A DNA stretch of 6,320 bases from a bacterium (GTDB taxonomy: Bacteria > Pseudomonadota > Alphaproteobacteria > Caulobacterales > Hyphomonadaceae). The notes beneath the pieces were generated by a model. The model did no database searches. It saw nothing but the letters and a program-made list of their open reading frames with translations, and was not told where the DNA came from. The position numbers and the translations under genes are program-made. Location of the stretch: assembly GCA_030824255.1 (NCBI GenBank), contig JAVBYB010000425.1:1-6320 (forward strand). The letters are read 5' to 3'. Below are positions 1 to 5,768 of this stretch, in pieces. The first letter of the stretch is position 1. Each line of letters opens with the position of its first letter.

Positions 1-299
1 GTCTTCACCATGTCGTCGATGAAGGCCCAGTATTCCGGCCACATCTCCGGCAGCGCCCTGCCTGTGCCGCGCGTGAGATCGACGGCGCGCGCCTCGTCGC
101 CGAACCAGCCTGCGGACGCTGCGTCGTAGACGTCGATGATAAGCTCAGGCTCGACGAAGCCCGCCCGCGTCAGCAGCGCGGCAAGATCCGCCGCAGCCGC
201 CATGTCGCCCTGCTTCGCGGCCCGCGCCAGCGCCGCCGGGTCGCCGAGGCCGGTCGCCACGATGGACTCGAACCGCTGGGTGATTGCGATATCCGGCAT
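1..299 (-). CDS. Partial hypothetical protein, N-terminal 99 residues
   Basis: An open frame starts at an ATG (299-297) and runs off the left edge without a stop, so only the first 99 codons are visible. A good Shine-Dalgarno, GGGAGG (plus 305-310), lies 5 bases upstream of the ATG. Third positions are mostly G or C, as expected for a real gene here. The protein begins MPDIAITQRFE. An alanine-rich helical stretch follows (about residues 19-46), then an acidic and aromatic part ending PEMWPEYWAFIDDMVK. There is no signal peptide or membrane segment, so it is probably cytoplasmic. I do not recognise the family. It diverges from the membrane protein at 408. A weak promoter-like pair for it lies on the minus strand: TTGAAA (plus 349-354) and CTACCG (plus 326-331), 17 bases apart. 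Confidence 0.72.
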   Translation of the reverse strand, partial: MPDIAITQRFESIVATGLGDPAALARAAKQGDMAAAADLAALLTRAGFVEPELIIDVYDAASAGWFGDEARAVDLTRGTGRALPEMWPEYWAFIDDMVK

Positions 300-407
300 G
301 TGCGCCTCCCGCATCAGACAACGAACGGTAGTCCTGCGAGTCGGCCCCTTTCAAGTTCACGCCGCGTCAGCATTGACGCTGCACCACGCGTGCTGGGACA
401 TGGCGTC

Positions 408-800
408 ATGCCTGCCGATCTCGCCGCCCTCATTTTCTGCGCCCTGCTCGCCGCGCTTTGCGTCTTCCAGTTCGCGCTGGCCCTCGGCGCACCGCTCGGA
501 CGCTTTGCCTGGGGCGGCGGTCACGACCGCCTGCCGAGGGGCCTTCGCATCGGCAGCCTCGTCTCCATCGGGATCTACGCGCTGCTGGGCGCCATCGCGC
601 TGGAACGCGCCGGCGTCGTGCGCGTGCTTGCCGATCCCGCGATCGCGACCATCGGCATGTGGGTGATCGCCGCTTATCTGGGCCTCGGCGTCGCCATGAA
701 TGCGATCTCGCGCTCCAAGCCTGAACGCTACACGATGACGCCGCTGGCGCTCGCGCTCTGCGGGCTGGCGCTGGTGATTGCGCTCTCGCCTACGCCCTGA
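408..800 (+). CDS. Small four-helix integral membrane protein
   Basis: This encodes 130 residues. Four hydrophobic segments are visible at about residues 4-27, 47-66, 78-98 and 110-127. Between helices 1 and 2 is a loop with a [13 protein letters not shown] motif. Before helix 4 is a polar loop, [15 protein letters not shown]. Similar loops occur in a widespread, uncharacterised family of small bacterial membrane proteins, recognised from memory and not searched. The reaction is unknown. The ATG at 408 is preferred because hydrophobicity begins there. The frame stays open upstream to a GTG at 300, but that stretch is Arg/Ser/Pro-rich, lacks membrane character and would fill the divergent promoter space. 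The ribosome binding site is weak (GGGA, 395-398). The gene ends at TGA 798-800, overlapping the 3' end of the convergent sirtuin gene by 11 bases. Confidence 0.8.
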   Translation: MPADLAALIFCALLAALCVFQFALALGAPLGRFAWGGGHDRLPRGLRIGSLVSIGIYALLGAIALERAGVVRVLADPAIATIGMWVIAAYLGLGVAMNAISRSKPERYTMTPLALALCGLALVIALSPTP

Positions 801-1536
801 GCCGCTGGCCGATATCCTCGACCCACTCCGACACCACCTGTGAGGCGGGTCCGTAGCGCCCTTCCCCGAACACACGCGCATTCGCGGACGGCTCCAGATT
901 CAGCTCGATCGTGTGCGCGCCGCTCATCCGCGCCTCTTCGACAAAACCCGCTGCCGGATAGACCTCGCCCGACGTTCCGATCGACACGAACAGGTCGCAC
1001 GCCGAGAGCCGGTCGTGGATCATGTCCATGCCGTAGGGCATTTCCCCGAACCACACGACATCGGGACGAAGGCTCCCCACTGCGCCACAGCTCCAGCATT
1101 CCGTGCCGGTGAACAGGTCCTCGTCCCACGGCCCTTTGATGCCGCACGAGGCGCACATCACCTTCTCGAGTTCGCCATGCATGTGCAGAAGCGACCGCGA
1201 TCCCGCCTTCTCGTGCAGGTTGTCGACATTCTGCGTCACCAGCAGCAGCGCTGCGCCCGCCTGTCCCGCCATGCGCTCCAGCCGCGCCAGGGCCGTGTGG
1301 GCCGCATTGGGCGCCGCCTCGCGCAGCGACCGTCTCCGCGCATTGTAGAAATCGTGCACCAGCCTCGGATTGCGCGCGAAGCCTTCCGGCGTCGCGACGT
1401 CTTCCAGACTGTGCTGCGTCCAGATTCCGTCCTTGTCGCGAAACGTCCCCATGCCGCTCTCAGCCGAGACGCCGGCGCCCGTCAGGACAATGATGTTCCG
1501 GAAACTCTTGCGCACGCCCTGGCCCCGATCCCTCAC
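790..1536 (-). CDS. cobB: NAD-dependent protein deacylase, class III sirtuin (CobB/SIRT5 type)
   Basis: This 248-residue protein is closely CobB-like. Sirtuins remove acyl groups from lysine using NAD, releasing nicotinamide and O-acyl-ADP-ribose in the cytoplasm. Visible motifs are the NAD-binding GAGVSAESG (20-28), [12 protein letters not shown] (101-112), catalytic His120 in HMHGEL, zinc cysteines 128, 131, 147 and 150 as two CxxC pairs, [11 protein letters not shown] (157-167), [12 protein letters not shown] (187-198) and NLEP (213-216). Tyr64 and Arg67 in FYNARR match the residue pair that lets CobB and SIRT5 accept succinyl- and malonyl-lysine, so deacetylation plus desuccinylation is likely. 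A stop lies 15 bases upstream of the GTG at 1536. That GTG follows GGAGG (plus 1540-1544) by only 3 bases, so the in-frame GTG at 1515 (residue 8) is a realistic alternative. The first internal ATG falls after the NAD motif and cannot be the start. Confidence 0.97.
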   Translation of the reverse strand: MRDRGQGVRKSFRNIIVLTGAGVSAESGMGTFRDKDGIWTQHSLEDVATPEGFARNPRLVHDFYNARRRSLREAAPNAAHTALARLERMAGQAGAALLLVTQNVDNLHEKAGSRSLLHMHGELEKVMCASCGIKGPWDEDLFTGTECWSCGAVGSLRPDVVWFGEMPYGMDMIHDRLSACDLFVSIGTSGEVYPAAGFVEEARMSGAHTIELNLEPSANARVFGEGRYGPASQVVSEWVEDIGQRLRA

Positions 1537-1574
1537 ACACCTCCAGCCCCCTCAAGGCAGGATGCACGTCCGCT

Positions 1575-1602
1575 GCTATAGAAAATTGAGTATATCCGTC
1601 AG
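1575..1602 (-). promoter_or_regulatory. Candidate promoter for the sirtuin gene
   Basis: An unusually A/T-rich patch sits just upstream of the sirtuin gene on the minus strand. It has a -35-like CTGACG (plus 1597-1602, four of six matches to TTGACA) and a -10-like TATAGC (plus 1575-1580, four of six matches to TATAAT), separated by 16 bases. It lies about 40 bases upstream of the GTG start. The match is modest, and the local base-composition dip is the stronger argument. Confidence 0.35.
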
Positions 1603-1663
1603 GAAGCAGGAAGTCGCCATCGGAGTCCTGCCCAGCGTGGGTCTGATCCGGCGCCGCCTGAAG

Positions 1664-1816
1664 CTAGGGCGCGGCTTCTGCGGTGCGGGTCTCGGTGAAC
1701 AGCGACCGCTCGCCCTGAGACAGCATCATTGCGCAGCCCGCAAAGGCCAGCCCCATCACGAGGACAACCATGAGGCGCGAAACGAACTTGCTGTTGGCTC
1801 CGTCTGTCATGTCCAT
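1664..1816 (-). CDS. Small membrane peptide or lipoprotein, 50 residues
   Basis: A short frame of 50 codons plus TAG begins MDMTDGANSK. One hydrophobic stretch spans about residues 12-33, flanked on its N-side by Lys10 and Arg14, so the N-terminus is probably cytoplasmic. The segment ends in AFAGC, with Cys28 in a loose lipobox, so the product could be a lipoprotein with a 23-residue mature part (acidic/Thr-rich tail ending TAEAAP) or a single-pass membrane peptide. Most third positions are G or C, and the stop follows a polar tail, both of which favour a real gene. The start may be ATG 1816 or ATG 1810; the latter has AGGG at 8 bases. It lies upstream of the sirtuin in the same direction, 127 bases away, and diverges from the protease gene. 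Family not recognised. Confidence 0.6.
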   Translation of the reverse strand: MDMTDGANSKFVSRLMVVLVMGLAFAGCAMMLSQGERSLFTETRTAEAAP

Positions 1817-1875
1817 TGCCCTGCATTCTCCATGCCGGGGGAGCCGGCGACCTGAAATGCCGGGGAAATCCCGAC

Positions 1876-1914
1876 CAACCTGAATCAGTGAACGGATGAG
1901 AAATGCTCAGGTTG
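1876..1914. repeat. Inverted repeat CAACCTGA / TCAGGTTG
   Basis: Perfect 8-base arms (1876-1883 and 1907-1914) flank a 23-base spacer. The left arm also overlaps a 9-base odd palindrome, CTGAATCAG (1880-1888). With no T-run after it and a divergent intergenic location, an operator is more plausible than a terminator. Confidence 0.5.
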
Positions 1915-1941
1915 CGCTGGCGTGGGGCGCTGGCTGGGCTC

Positions 1942-1954
1942 TTTAGGGACTAAA
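1942..1954. repeat. Short palindrome TTTAG-GGA-CTAAA
   Basis: Perfect 5-base arms with a 3-base centre form an A/T-rich island within G/C-rich DNA, about 140 bases upstream of the protease start. It may be part of a promoter or a regulator site. CTAAAT (1950-1955) resembles an alphaproteobacterial -10 element, but there is no matching -35. Confidence 0.35.
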
Positions 1955-1992
1955 TGGGGCGGACCGGCCACAATGAGACACGCATGTGCTTT

Positions 1993-2019
1993 TGGCGCTG
2001 CAACACGTGCTATGCGCCA
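1993..2019. repeat. Dyad TGGCGC / GCGCCA around CACGTG
   Basis: Perfect 6-base arms (1993-1998 and 2014-2019) are centred almost exactly on the palindrome CACGTG (2004-2009). Nested co-centred palindromes 70-100 bases upstream of the protease start suggest a binding site for a dimeric regulator. This is inferred from symmetry only. Confidence 0.4.
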
Positions 2020-2092
2020 GAGCCATTCGCCATGACGGCATGACATGGTAAACAGCGCGCCGAACCAGTTCGTGGCGTGCAAGGCGGGGAAA

Positions 2093-4441
2093 ATGGCGTT
2101 GAAAAAGTACGTGACCGGATTCGCCCTTGCGGCAGTGCTCGCGGGCACGGCCGGATGTGACCGGCTGGAGGAGTTCGGCAGGCTTGCGGGCGATGCCGTC
2201 TCCCAGATCACCGGCGGCGCGACGCCCGAGCCTTCTGTCATCGTCCTGTCAGACGAACAGATCCTGGCGGCCGCCTCCGTCGACGAGCGCGCCCTCTTCG
2301 GTCCGATGCAGGCGCCCATCGTGCTCACCGCCATCAACGTCGACGAGCTTTTGCAGACCCAGCGCTTCTATGCTGTCGGCTCCGTCATCGCGATGCCGAA
2401 GGTCCAGATGGTCGAGCCCGTGCTGGAGCCGGAGACCTTCGACCTCACCGCGAGCGACCCTGTCGGCTCGGGCGGACTGAACACGGACCAGGCGCCGCTG
2501 CCGGAATCCCAGGCCGCCCCCGCTGGCCCCCCCGTCGTCGAAGCGCCGGCGCCCAGCGCCATGGCGGACCCTGAAACCAACCGCGTCACCGCGGACGGCG
2601 CGCCCGCCATCGCCAAGCCCGGCATGACCGTCTCGCCGCGCGCGGAAATAAAACTGCCGACCGTAACCGAGCTTCGCCGCCAGTCGCAGATCCAGGCCCC
2701 AGAGGCCCTGAAGCAGGCCGTGCGCGACAGCGGCGTGCAGATCAATCCGGAAAAGCTGCGCGAGGCGCGCCGGGACGCTGAACAGCAGATGAAAGCCACC
2801 AGCCAGACGGCGCAATCCATCGGCGACGCCATCTCACGCAAGTCAACCGACGCCACAGCGCCGATCCCGAAGGCCCTCGCCGTGCGCTCGCGCCTCGATG
2901 TCGATGTCGCCATAACAGCGCGCGAGAAGGCCGGCCGACAACTCGAGGCGCTTGGCCTCTCCGGCATCGTCACGCCGAGTGAGGGCGGCCAGATGCGCAT
3001 TACCATCGGCATCAATCCGACCCAGCTGCGCGAAGGCCAGCTCGATCTCGACAAGGTCGAGACGATGCGCTCGCTCTTCGCCCTGCAGAAGACGCAGAGC
3101 GGACAGGAATGCGCGGGCGATCCCAACATCGAACAGATGAAGCTCGACCCCGTTCTCGCCACCGAATGCGTCGTGAAAGTGCTGCAGCAGACGGGCGACT
3201 ACGAATATGTCGAGAAGGACTACATCTTCACCAACCAGATGCTGCGCAAGCCCGCCGCCCCGCCGGTGACCAACAACAGCACGCGCCCGAACGATCCGCT
3301 GTTCGGCCTGCAATGGCACTTCCGCGACAACGGCACGGCGGCTGGCCAGTCGGCCGGCGGCGCGGGCTTCAGCAATTTCTGGACGCGCGCGAAGGATACC
3401 GGCTCGCGCGATGTGGTGGTCGCCGTCGTCGACACCGGCATCCAGATGAACCATCCGGACATCAAGAACTCGCCCAACCTCGCGCCGGGCTACGACATGG
3501 TCTCCGATCCGATCATGGGCAATGACGGCGACGGGCGCGACGCCGACCCGAACGATCCGGGCGACAGGTGCAATCCCGACGACGCCACGACCTCGGACTC
3601 GTTCCACGGCACGCATGTCGCCGGCACGGTTGGCGTTGCATCGACCAACAACGCCGCCGGTATCGCGGGCGGCGCATGGAACGTCACCATCGTTCCGGTG
3701 CGCGCGCTCGGCCGCTGCGGCGGCAAGCTTTCCGACATCAACGATGCGATCCGCTGGGCTGCCGGCACCGTGCCGGCGCGCGACACCCAGGGCCGCGAAG
3801 TCTGGAACTCGAACCCGGCGGATATCGTCAACCTGTCGATCGGCCTGTTCGGCCCCTGCCCCGCCTCCATGCAGGCGGCGATCAATGATGCTGTCGCCGC
3901 TGGCGCCCTCGTCGTCTCGGCGGCAGGCAATGCGCGCGTCGATACGCAGTACTTCGCCCCCGGCGGCTGCCAGAACGTGATCTCGGTGGCGGCCAATGAT
4001 GCGCGCGGACAGCTGACGCCTTATTCGAACTTCGGCGCAAACGTCACGATCATGGCGCCGGGCGGCGACATGTCCCGCGACGACGACAGGGATGGCCGTC
4101 CCGATGGCGTCCTTTCCACCAAGTACATGAAGAACTGCACGGACCCCGCCAAGCCGGGCGCCACGGTTTCGCAGTGCTACTACGCCTACGAGAACGGCAC
4201 CTCGATGGCTGCGCCGCACGTGTCTGCCGCGCTGGCGCTGCTCAAGACGAAGTATCCGAGCGCGGTCCCGTCGGAACTGAAGACGCGACTGCTTGCGGCG
4301 ACCATGCCGCGCACGAATCTTCAGTGTTCGGGGGCGTGTTCTGCCTATCCGGGTTCCACGCCCATACAGGGCCAGCCGGATATGTGTTATCGGCCGTGTG
4401 GTGGACGGATGCTGAATCTGGCGAACGCTCAGCTTCAGTAA
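2093..4441 (+). CDS. Lipoprotein-type S8 subtilisin-like serine protease
   Basis: This is a 782-residue envelope endoprotease. The ATG at 2093 follows a GGGGA purine run and opens a lipoprotein signal (KKYVTGFALAAVLAGTAGC) with Cys22 as the likely lipidation site. The ATG at 2045 would add 16 polar residues before the signal and is less likely. After the signal come an unrecognised region, a Pro/Ala-rich linker (about 129-159) and a charged helical stretch (about 203-250). A propeptide-like domain follows (about 265-379, ending YEYVEKDYIF), then the S8 domain from NDPLF (400) to the C-terminus. The catalytic set is Asp447 (VVDTGI), His505 (HGTHVAGT), oxyanion Asn613 (AAGN) and Ser704 (NGTSMAAPH). 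Asp-rich loops at 476-491 and 659-672 probably bind calcium. Twelve cysteines after Cys22 imply disulfides and an extracytoplasmic site. The domain resembles the secreted subtilases of Xanthomonas-like bacteria. The roughly 400-residue N-terminal extension is unusually long. Confidence 0.96.
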   Translation: MALKKYVTGFALAAVLAGTAGCDRLEEFGRLAGDAVSQITGGATPEPSVIVLSDEQILAAASVDERALFGPMQAPIVLTAINVDELLQTQRFYAVGSVIAMPKVQMVEPVLEPETFDLTASDPVGSGGLNTDQAPLPESQAAPAGPPVVEAPAPSAMADPETNRVTADGAPAIAKPGMTVSPRAEIKLPTVTELRRQSQIQAPEALKQAVRDSGVQINPEKLREARRDAEQQMKATSQTAQSIGDAISRKSTDATAPIPKALAVRSRLDVDVAITAREKAGRQLEALGLSGIVTPSEGGQMRITIGINPTQLREGQLDLDKVETMRSLFALQKTQSGQECAGDPNIEQMKLDPVLATECVVKVLQQTGDYEYVEKDYIFTNQMLRKPAAPPVTNNSTRPNDPLFGLQWHFRDNGTAAGQSAGGAGFSNFWTRAKDTGSRDVVVAVVDTGIQMNHPDIKNSPNLAPGYDMVSDPIMGNDGDGRDADPNDPGDRCNPDDATTSDSFHGTHVAGTVGVASTNNAAGIAGGAWNVTIVPVRALGRCGGKLSDINDAIRWAAGTVPARDTQGREVWNSNPADIVNLSIGLFGPCPASMQAAINDAVAAGALVVSAAGNARVDTQYFAPGGCQNVISVAANDARGQLTPYSNFGANVTIMAPGGDMSRDDDRDGRPDGVLSTKYMKNCTDPAKPGATVSQCYYAYENGTSMAAPHVSAALALLKTKYPSAVPSELKTRLLAATMPRTNLQCSGACSAYPGSTPIQGQPDMCYRPCGGRMLNLANAQLQ

Positions 4442-4459
4442 GCGTTTCACCTGTCGGGG

Positions 4460-4517
4460 GGACATATCAGCCAGCCTAACCGCCTGAAAGTCAGGAAGTT
4501 TCCGCTGGGATATGTCC
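4460..4517 (+). promoter_or_regulatory. Structured leader before the I9-like gene
   Basis: The 90-base gap between the protease stop and the next start holds perfect 9-base inverted arms, GGACATATC (4460-4468) and GATATGTCC (4509-4517). Inside them is a second hairpin, CCTGA-AAG-TCAGG (4483-4495), and a near-palindrome GGAAGTTTCC (4494-4503). The right outer arm ends one base before the ribosome binding site. There is no T-run, so it is not a standard terminator. It could tune translation of the downstream gene, stabilise a processed mRNA end, or be a DNA operator for an internal promoter. Confidence 0.55.
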
Positions 4518-4518
4518 G

Positions 4519-4524
4519 AGGAGG
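4519..4524 (+). promoter_or_regulatory. Strong ribosome binding site AGGAGG
   Basis: AGGAGG lies 7 bases before the ATG at 4532, inside a longer purine run (4518-4529). It is the strongest Shine-Dalgarno in the window and fixes the start of the I9-like gene. It lies directly next to the right arm of the leader hairpin, so folding there could affect ribosome access. Confidence 0.75.
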
Positions 4525-4531
4525 AGAGGCA

Positions 4532-5089
4532 ATGGCTGTGACACAGGCAGATGACGGCTCTTCCGTATCGGGCCGCTTCAAGGCGGCGGCGCCGGCTGCG
4601 GGCGCTGTCGGCATCATCGCGGCGATCGTCGGCATTTCTGTCTTCGCCAATCAGCCGGCACAGATATCTGACCCGGTGAGCGCCCCGGCGACATCTGGCC
4701 CGGCTACCTCGGGCCCGGCGCCCGACAGCTTGCCCGGCCTCGCAACGCCGCAGGATGAACAACAGGGATCCGGCAGCTTCGCCACCGGCGTCGAGATCGT
4801 CGTGAAGTTCAAGAATGACGGCGCGGTGAAAGACATCATCGACGCTTTCTGGCGCGATCAGGCTGCGGGCAAGACCCGTTTCAATGCATGGAAGGCCGGA
4901 CGGCCGGAGTTTGCAGGCCTCGCGCTTGACCGCGTCACCTATTCGAATGAGCTGGTGCTGGTGCACGACGGCTCTGTGCCCGCGCCCCAGCGTGCGGCGG
5001 CGATGCGCAGCATCGCCACGCGACTGGGCGCGGCCAGTGATATTTCCTATGCAGAGCCGAACATGACGGCGCACCCCGGAGGACAATGA
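4532..5089 (+). CDS. Membrane-anchored I9-like (subtilisin propeptide-type) protein
   Basis: This 185-residue protein has a short cytoplasmic N-terminus with Arg15 and Lys17, one membrane helix (about 19-39), a Pro/Ser/Gly-rich linker (40-84, with ATSGP twice) and a periplasmic domain (about 85-177). That domain follows the beta-alpha-beta-beta-alpha-beta order of subtilisin propeptides: strand EIVVKFK (88-94), a helix near 97-118, strand NELVLVHDG (139-147), a helix near 151-165, and the last strand DISYAEPN (170-177). The YAEPN signature is typical of the end of propeptides just before a subtilase domain, but here no protease follows and the protein stops eight residues later. Family knowledge: stand-alone I9 proteins such as POIA1 and yeast proteinase B inhibitor 2 inhibit subtilases. 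It follows the protease gene by 90 bases, so a trans-acting inhibitor, immunity protein or folding chaperone is inferred. No database search was possible. Confidence 0.85.
   Translation: MAVTQADDGSSVSGRFKAAAPAAGAVGIIAAIVGISVFANQPAQISDPVSAPATSGPATSGPAPDSLPGLATPQDEQQGSGSFATGVEIVVKFKNDGAVKDIIDAFWRDQAAGKTRFNAWKAGRPEFAGLALDRVTYSNELVLVHDGSVPAPQRAAAMRSIATRLGAASDISYAEPNMTAHPGGQ
4688..4717 (+). repeat. Two tandem ATSGP codon repeats
   Basis: Two adjacent 15-base units encode ATSGP-ATSGP in the linker of the I9-like protein. The units have diverged at synonymous positions (GCG ACA TCT, then GCT ACC TCG), so the duplication is not recent or the peptide is under selection. Confidence 0.6.
5078..5082 (+). 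promoter_or_regulatory. Ribosome binding site that decides the lipoprotein start
   Basis: GGAGG lies inside the last codons of the I9-like gene. Two ATGs follow back to back at 5086 and 5089. Spacing is only 3 bases to the first and 6 to the second, so 5089 is preferred. Its A is also the last base of the upstream TGA stop. Confidence 0.65.
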
Positions 5090-5694
5090 TGAAAGCTCGC
5101 ATTCTGGCCGGCCTTGCCGCGCTGACATTTGCGGCTGCCGCCTGCACCGAGGAGACGCCGGCCCCCGCAGCGCCCACCGCCGAAGCGCCCGCCACACCCG
5201 AAGACGAGAACGTGCAAGTCGCCTCCACCCCGGCTGGCCCCGCTGTCGCACCGGCGGCAATCGACTGGGAAACCGCCCGAGCCGACGCCGCCAAGCGACC
5301 GGCCGATGTGGTCGTGCCGCAATCGGTCGGCTCCGAACCGCTGACCGTGCCCATGCTGCTGCCCGGCGGCATCGTGCAGACAGCGAGCGACCGGCCGACG
5401 CCGCCGCGCGTCACCAAGGACGGCTATTACGCAACCTACCACCTGCCCCGCTACGACGTGATCGTGAACGGGTCGAGCAAGGCCTATCAGGTCGATGGAC
5501 AGGTCCCGGCGGCTGACAAGGCCACGATGAAGTTCCAGACTGCGGAAGCCGGCGCGCAGCTGACTTTCTCGCGTTATGGCGCGGACTATGTGATCGATTT
5601 CGAGTGCCGCGAAGTGGACAGTCCCGATGGCTGCATCACCGAGGCGCAGGCGAAGGAATTCGCCGAGACCCTTTTCGTGGCAGCGTCCCGCTAG
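5089..5694 (+). CDS. Uncharacterised lipoprotein
   Basis: This 201-residue protein starts MKARILAGLAALTFAAAAC, a lipoprotein signal with Cys19 lipidated. Thr at +2 would permit outer-membrane sorting under the E. coli rule. A Pro/Ala/Glu-rich tether (about 20-58) leads to a folded part from IDWETARADA (58-67) to the end. Conserved-looking elements are VPMLLPGG (87-94), DGYYATYHLPRYDVIVNG (111-128), LTFSRYGADYVIDFEC (158-173) and the C-terminal helix EAQAKEFAETL. Cys173 and Cys182 are close and probably form a disulfide. I recall similar unnamed alphaproteobacterial lipoproteins but know no function. Its start overlaps the stop of the I9-like gene by one base (TGATG), so translation is likely coupled and the two are probably co-expressed. 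Starting at 5086 instead would add only one Met. Confidence 0.9.
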   Translation: MKARILAGLAALTFAAAACTEETPAPAAPTAEAPATPEDENVQVASTPAGPAVAPAAIDWETARADAAKRPADVVVPQSVGSEPLTVPMLLPGGIVQTASDRPTPPRVTKDGYYATYHLPRYDVIVNGSSKAYQVDGQVPAADKATMKFQTAEAGAQLTFSRYGADYVIDFECREVDSPDGCITEAQAKEFAETLFVAASR

Positions 5695-5768
5695 AGGACG
5701 CCCCACCGGATTGGCGGGACTGAACGGACGGGAACCCAGGATCTTACTGGACGCGTGGGAGTGGCGGG
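5695..5768 (+). other. Short intergenic gap before the last gene
   Basis: In these 74 bases I see no hairpin with a T-run, so transcription probably continues into the next gene. GGGAG (5757-5761) sits 7 bases before the ATG at 5769 and is a credible ribosome binding site. Confidence 0.5.

Larger units (their letters stand above)
1817..2092. other. Divergent intergenic region with several dyads
   Basis: These 276 bases separate the small minus-strand gene from the protease gene and should hold both promoters. I found no convincing -35/-10 pair. The region does contain several inverted repeats, listed separately, three ACCTGA half-sites (1850, 1878, and inverted at 1907), a direct repeat ATGCCGGGG (1832-1840 and 1857-1865) and a short direct repeat CATGAC (2031-2036 and 2039-2044). 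No full-length gene is supported here. Confidence 0.6.

Noticed and set aside
300..407. A longer start (GTG at 300) for the four-helix membrane protein
   Set aside because: The extra 36 residues are polar and Arg/Ser-rich and would occupy the divergent promoter space. Hydrophobic coding character starts at the ATG at 408.
136..666. A 176-codon plus-strand frame over the partial minus gene and the membrane gene
   Set aside because: It is Ser/Arg/Ala-rich with no domain and conflicts with two better-supported genes in other frames.
1599..1826. A 75-codon minus-strand frame overlapping the small membrane gene
   Set aside because: Its product is Arg/Gly-rich without structure. The overlapping 50-codon frame has better codon bias and a clear membrane segment.
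1896..1946. A 16-codon plus-strand frame with two Trp codons, like a leader peptide
   Set aside because: It has a poor ribosome binding site and no terminator/antiterminator pair after it, and a protease gene is not an expected target of tryptophan attenuation.
1885..2337. A 150-codon minus-strand frame across the protease start and its upstream region
   Set aside because: It overlaps the well-supported lipoprotein signal, has unusual composition and shows no recognisable motif.
4460..4517. Reading the inverted repeat after the protease as a Rho-independent terminator
   Set aside because: The arms are 40 bases apart, are not especially G/C-rich, and are followed by a purine-rich ribosome binding site and not a T-run.
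2843..5260. An 805-codon open frame on the minus strand opposite the protease
   Set aside because: Its product is Arg/Ala/Gly-rich with no recognisable domain. The plus strand carries the full S8 catalytic motif set and normal codon bias. Long antisense frames are common opposite GC-rich genes.
5731..5757. GGAAC followed by CGTG, resembling a general-stress (EcfG-type) promoter
   Set aside because: The -10 part does not match CGTT and the 18-base spacing is off. It is too weak to annotate.
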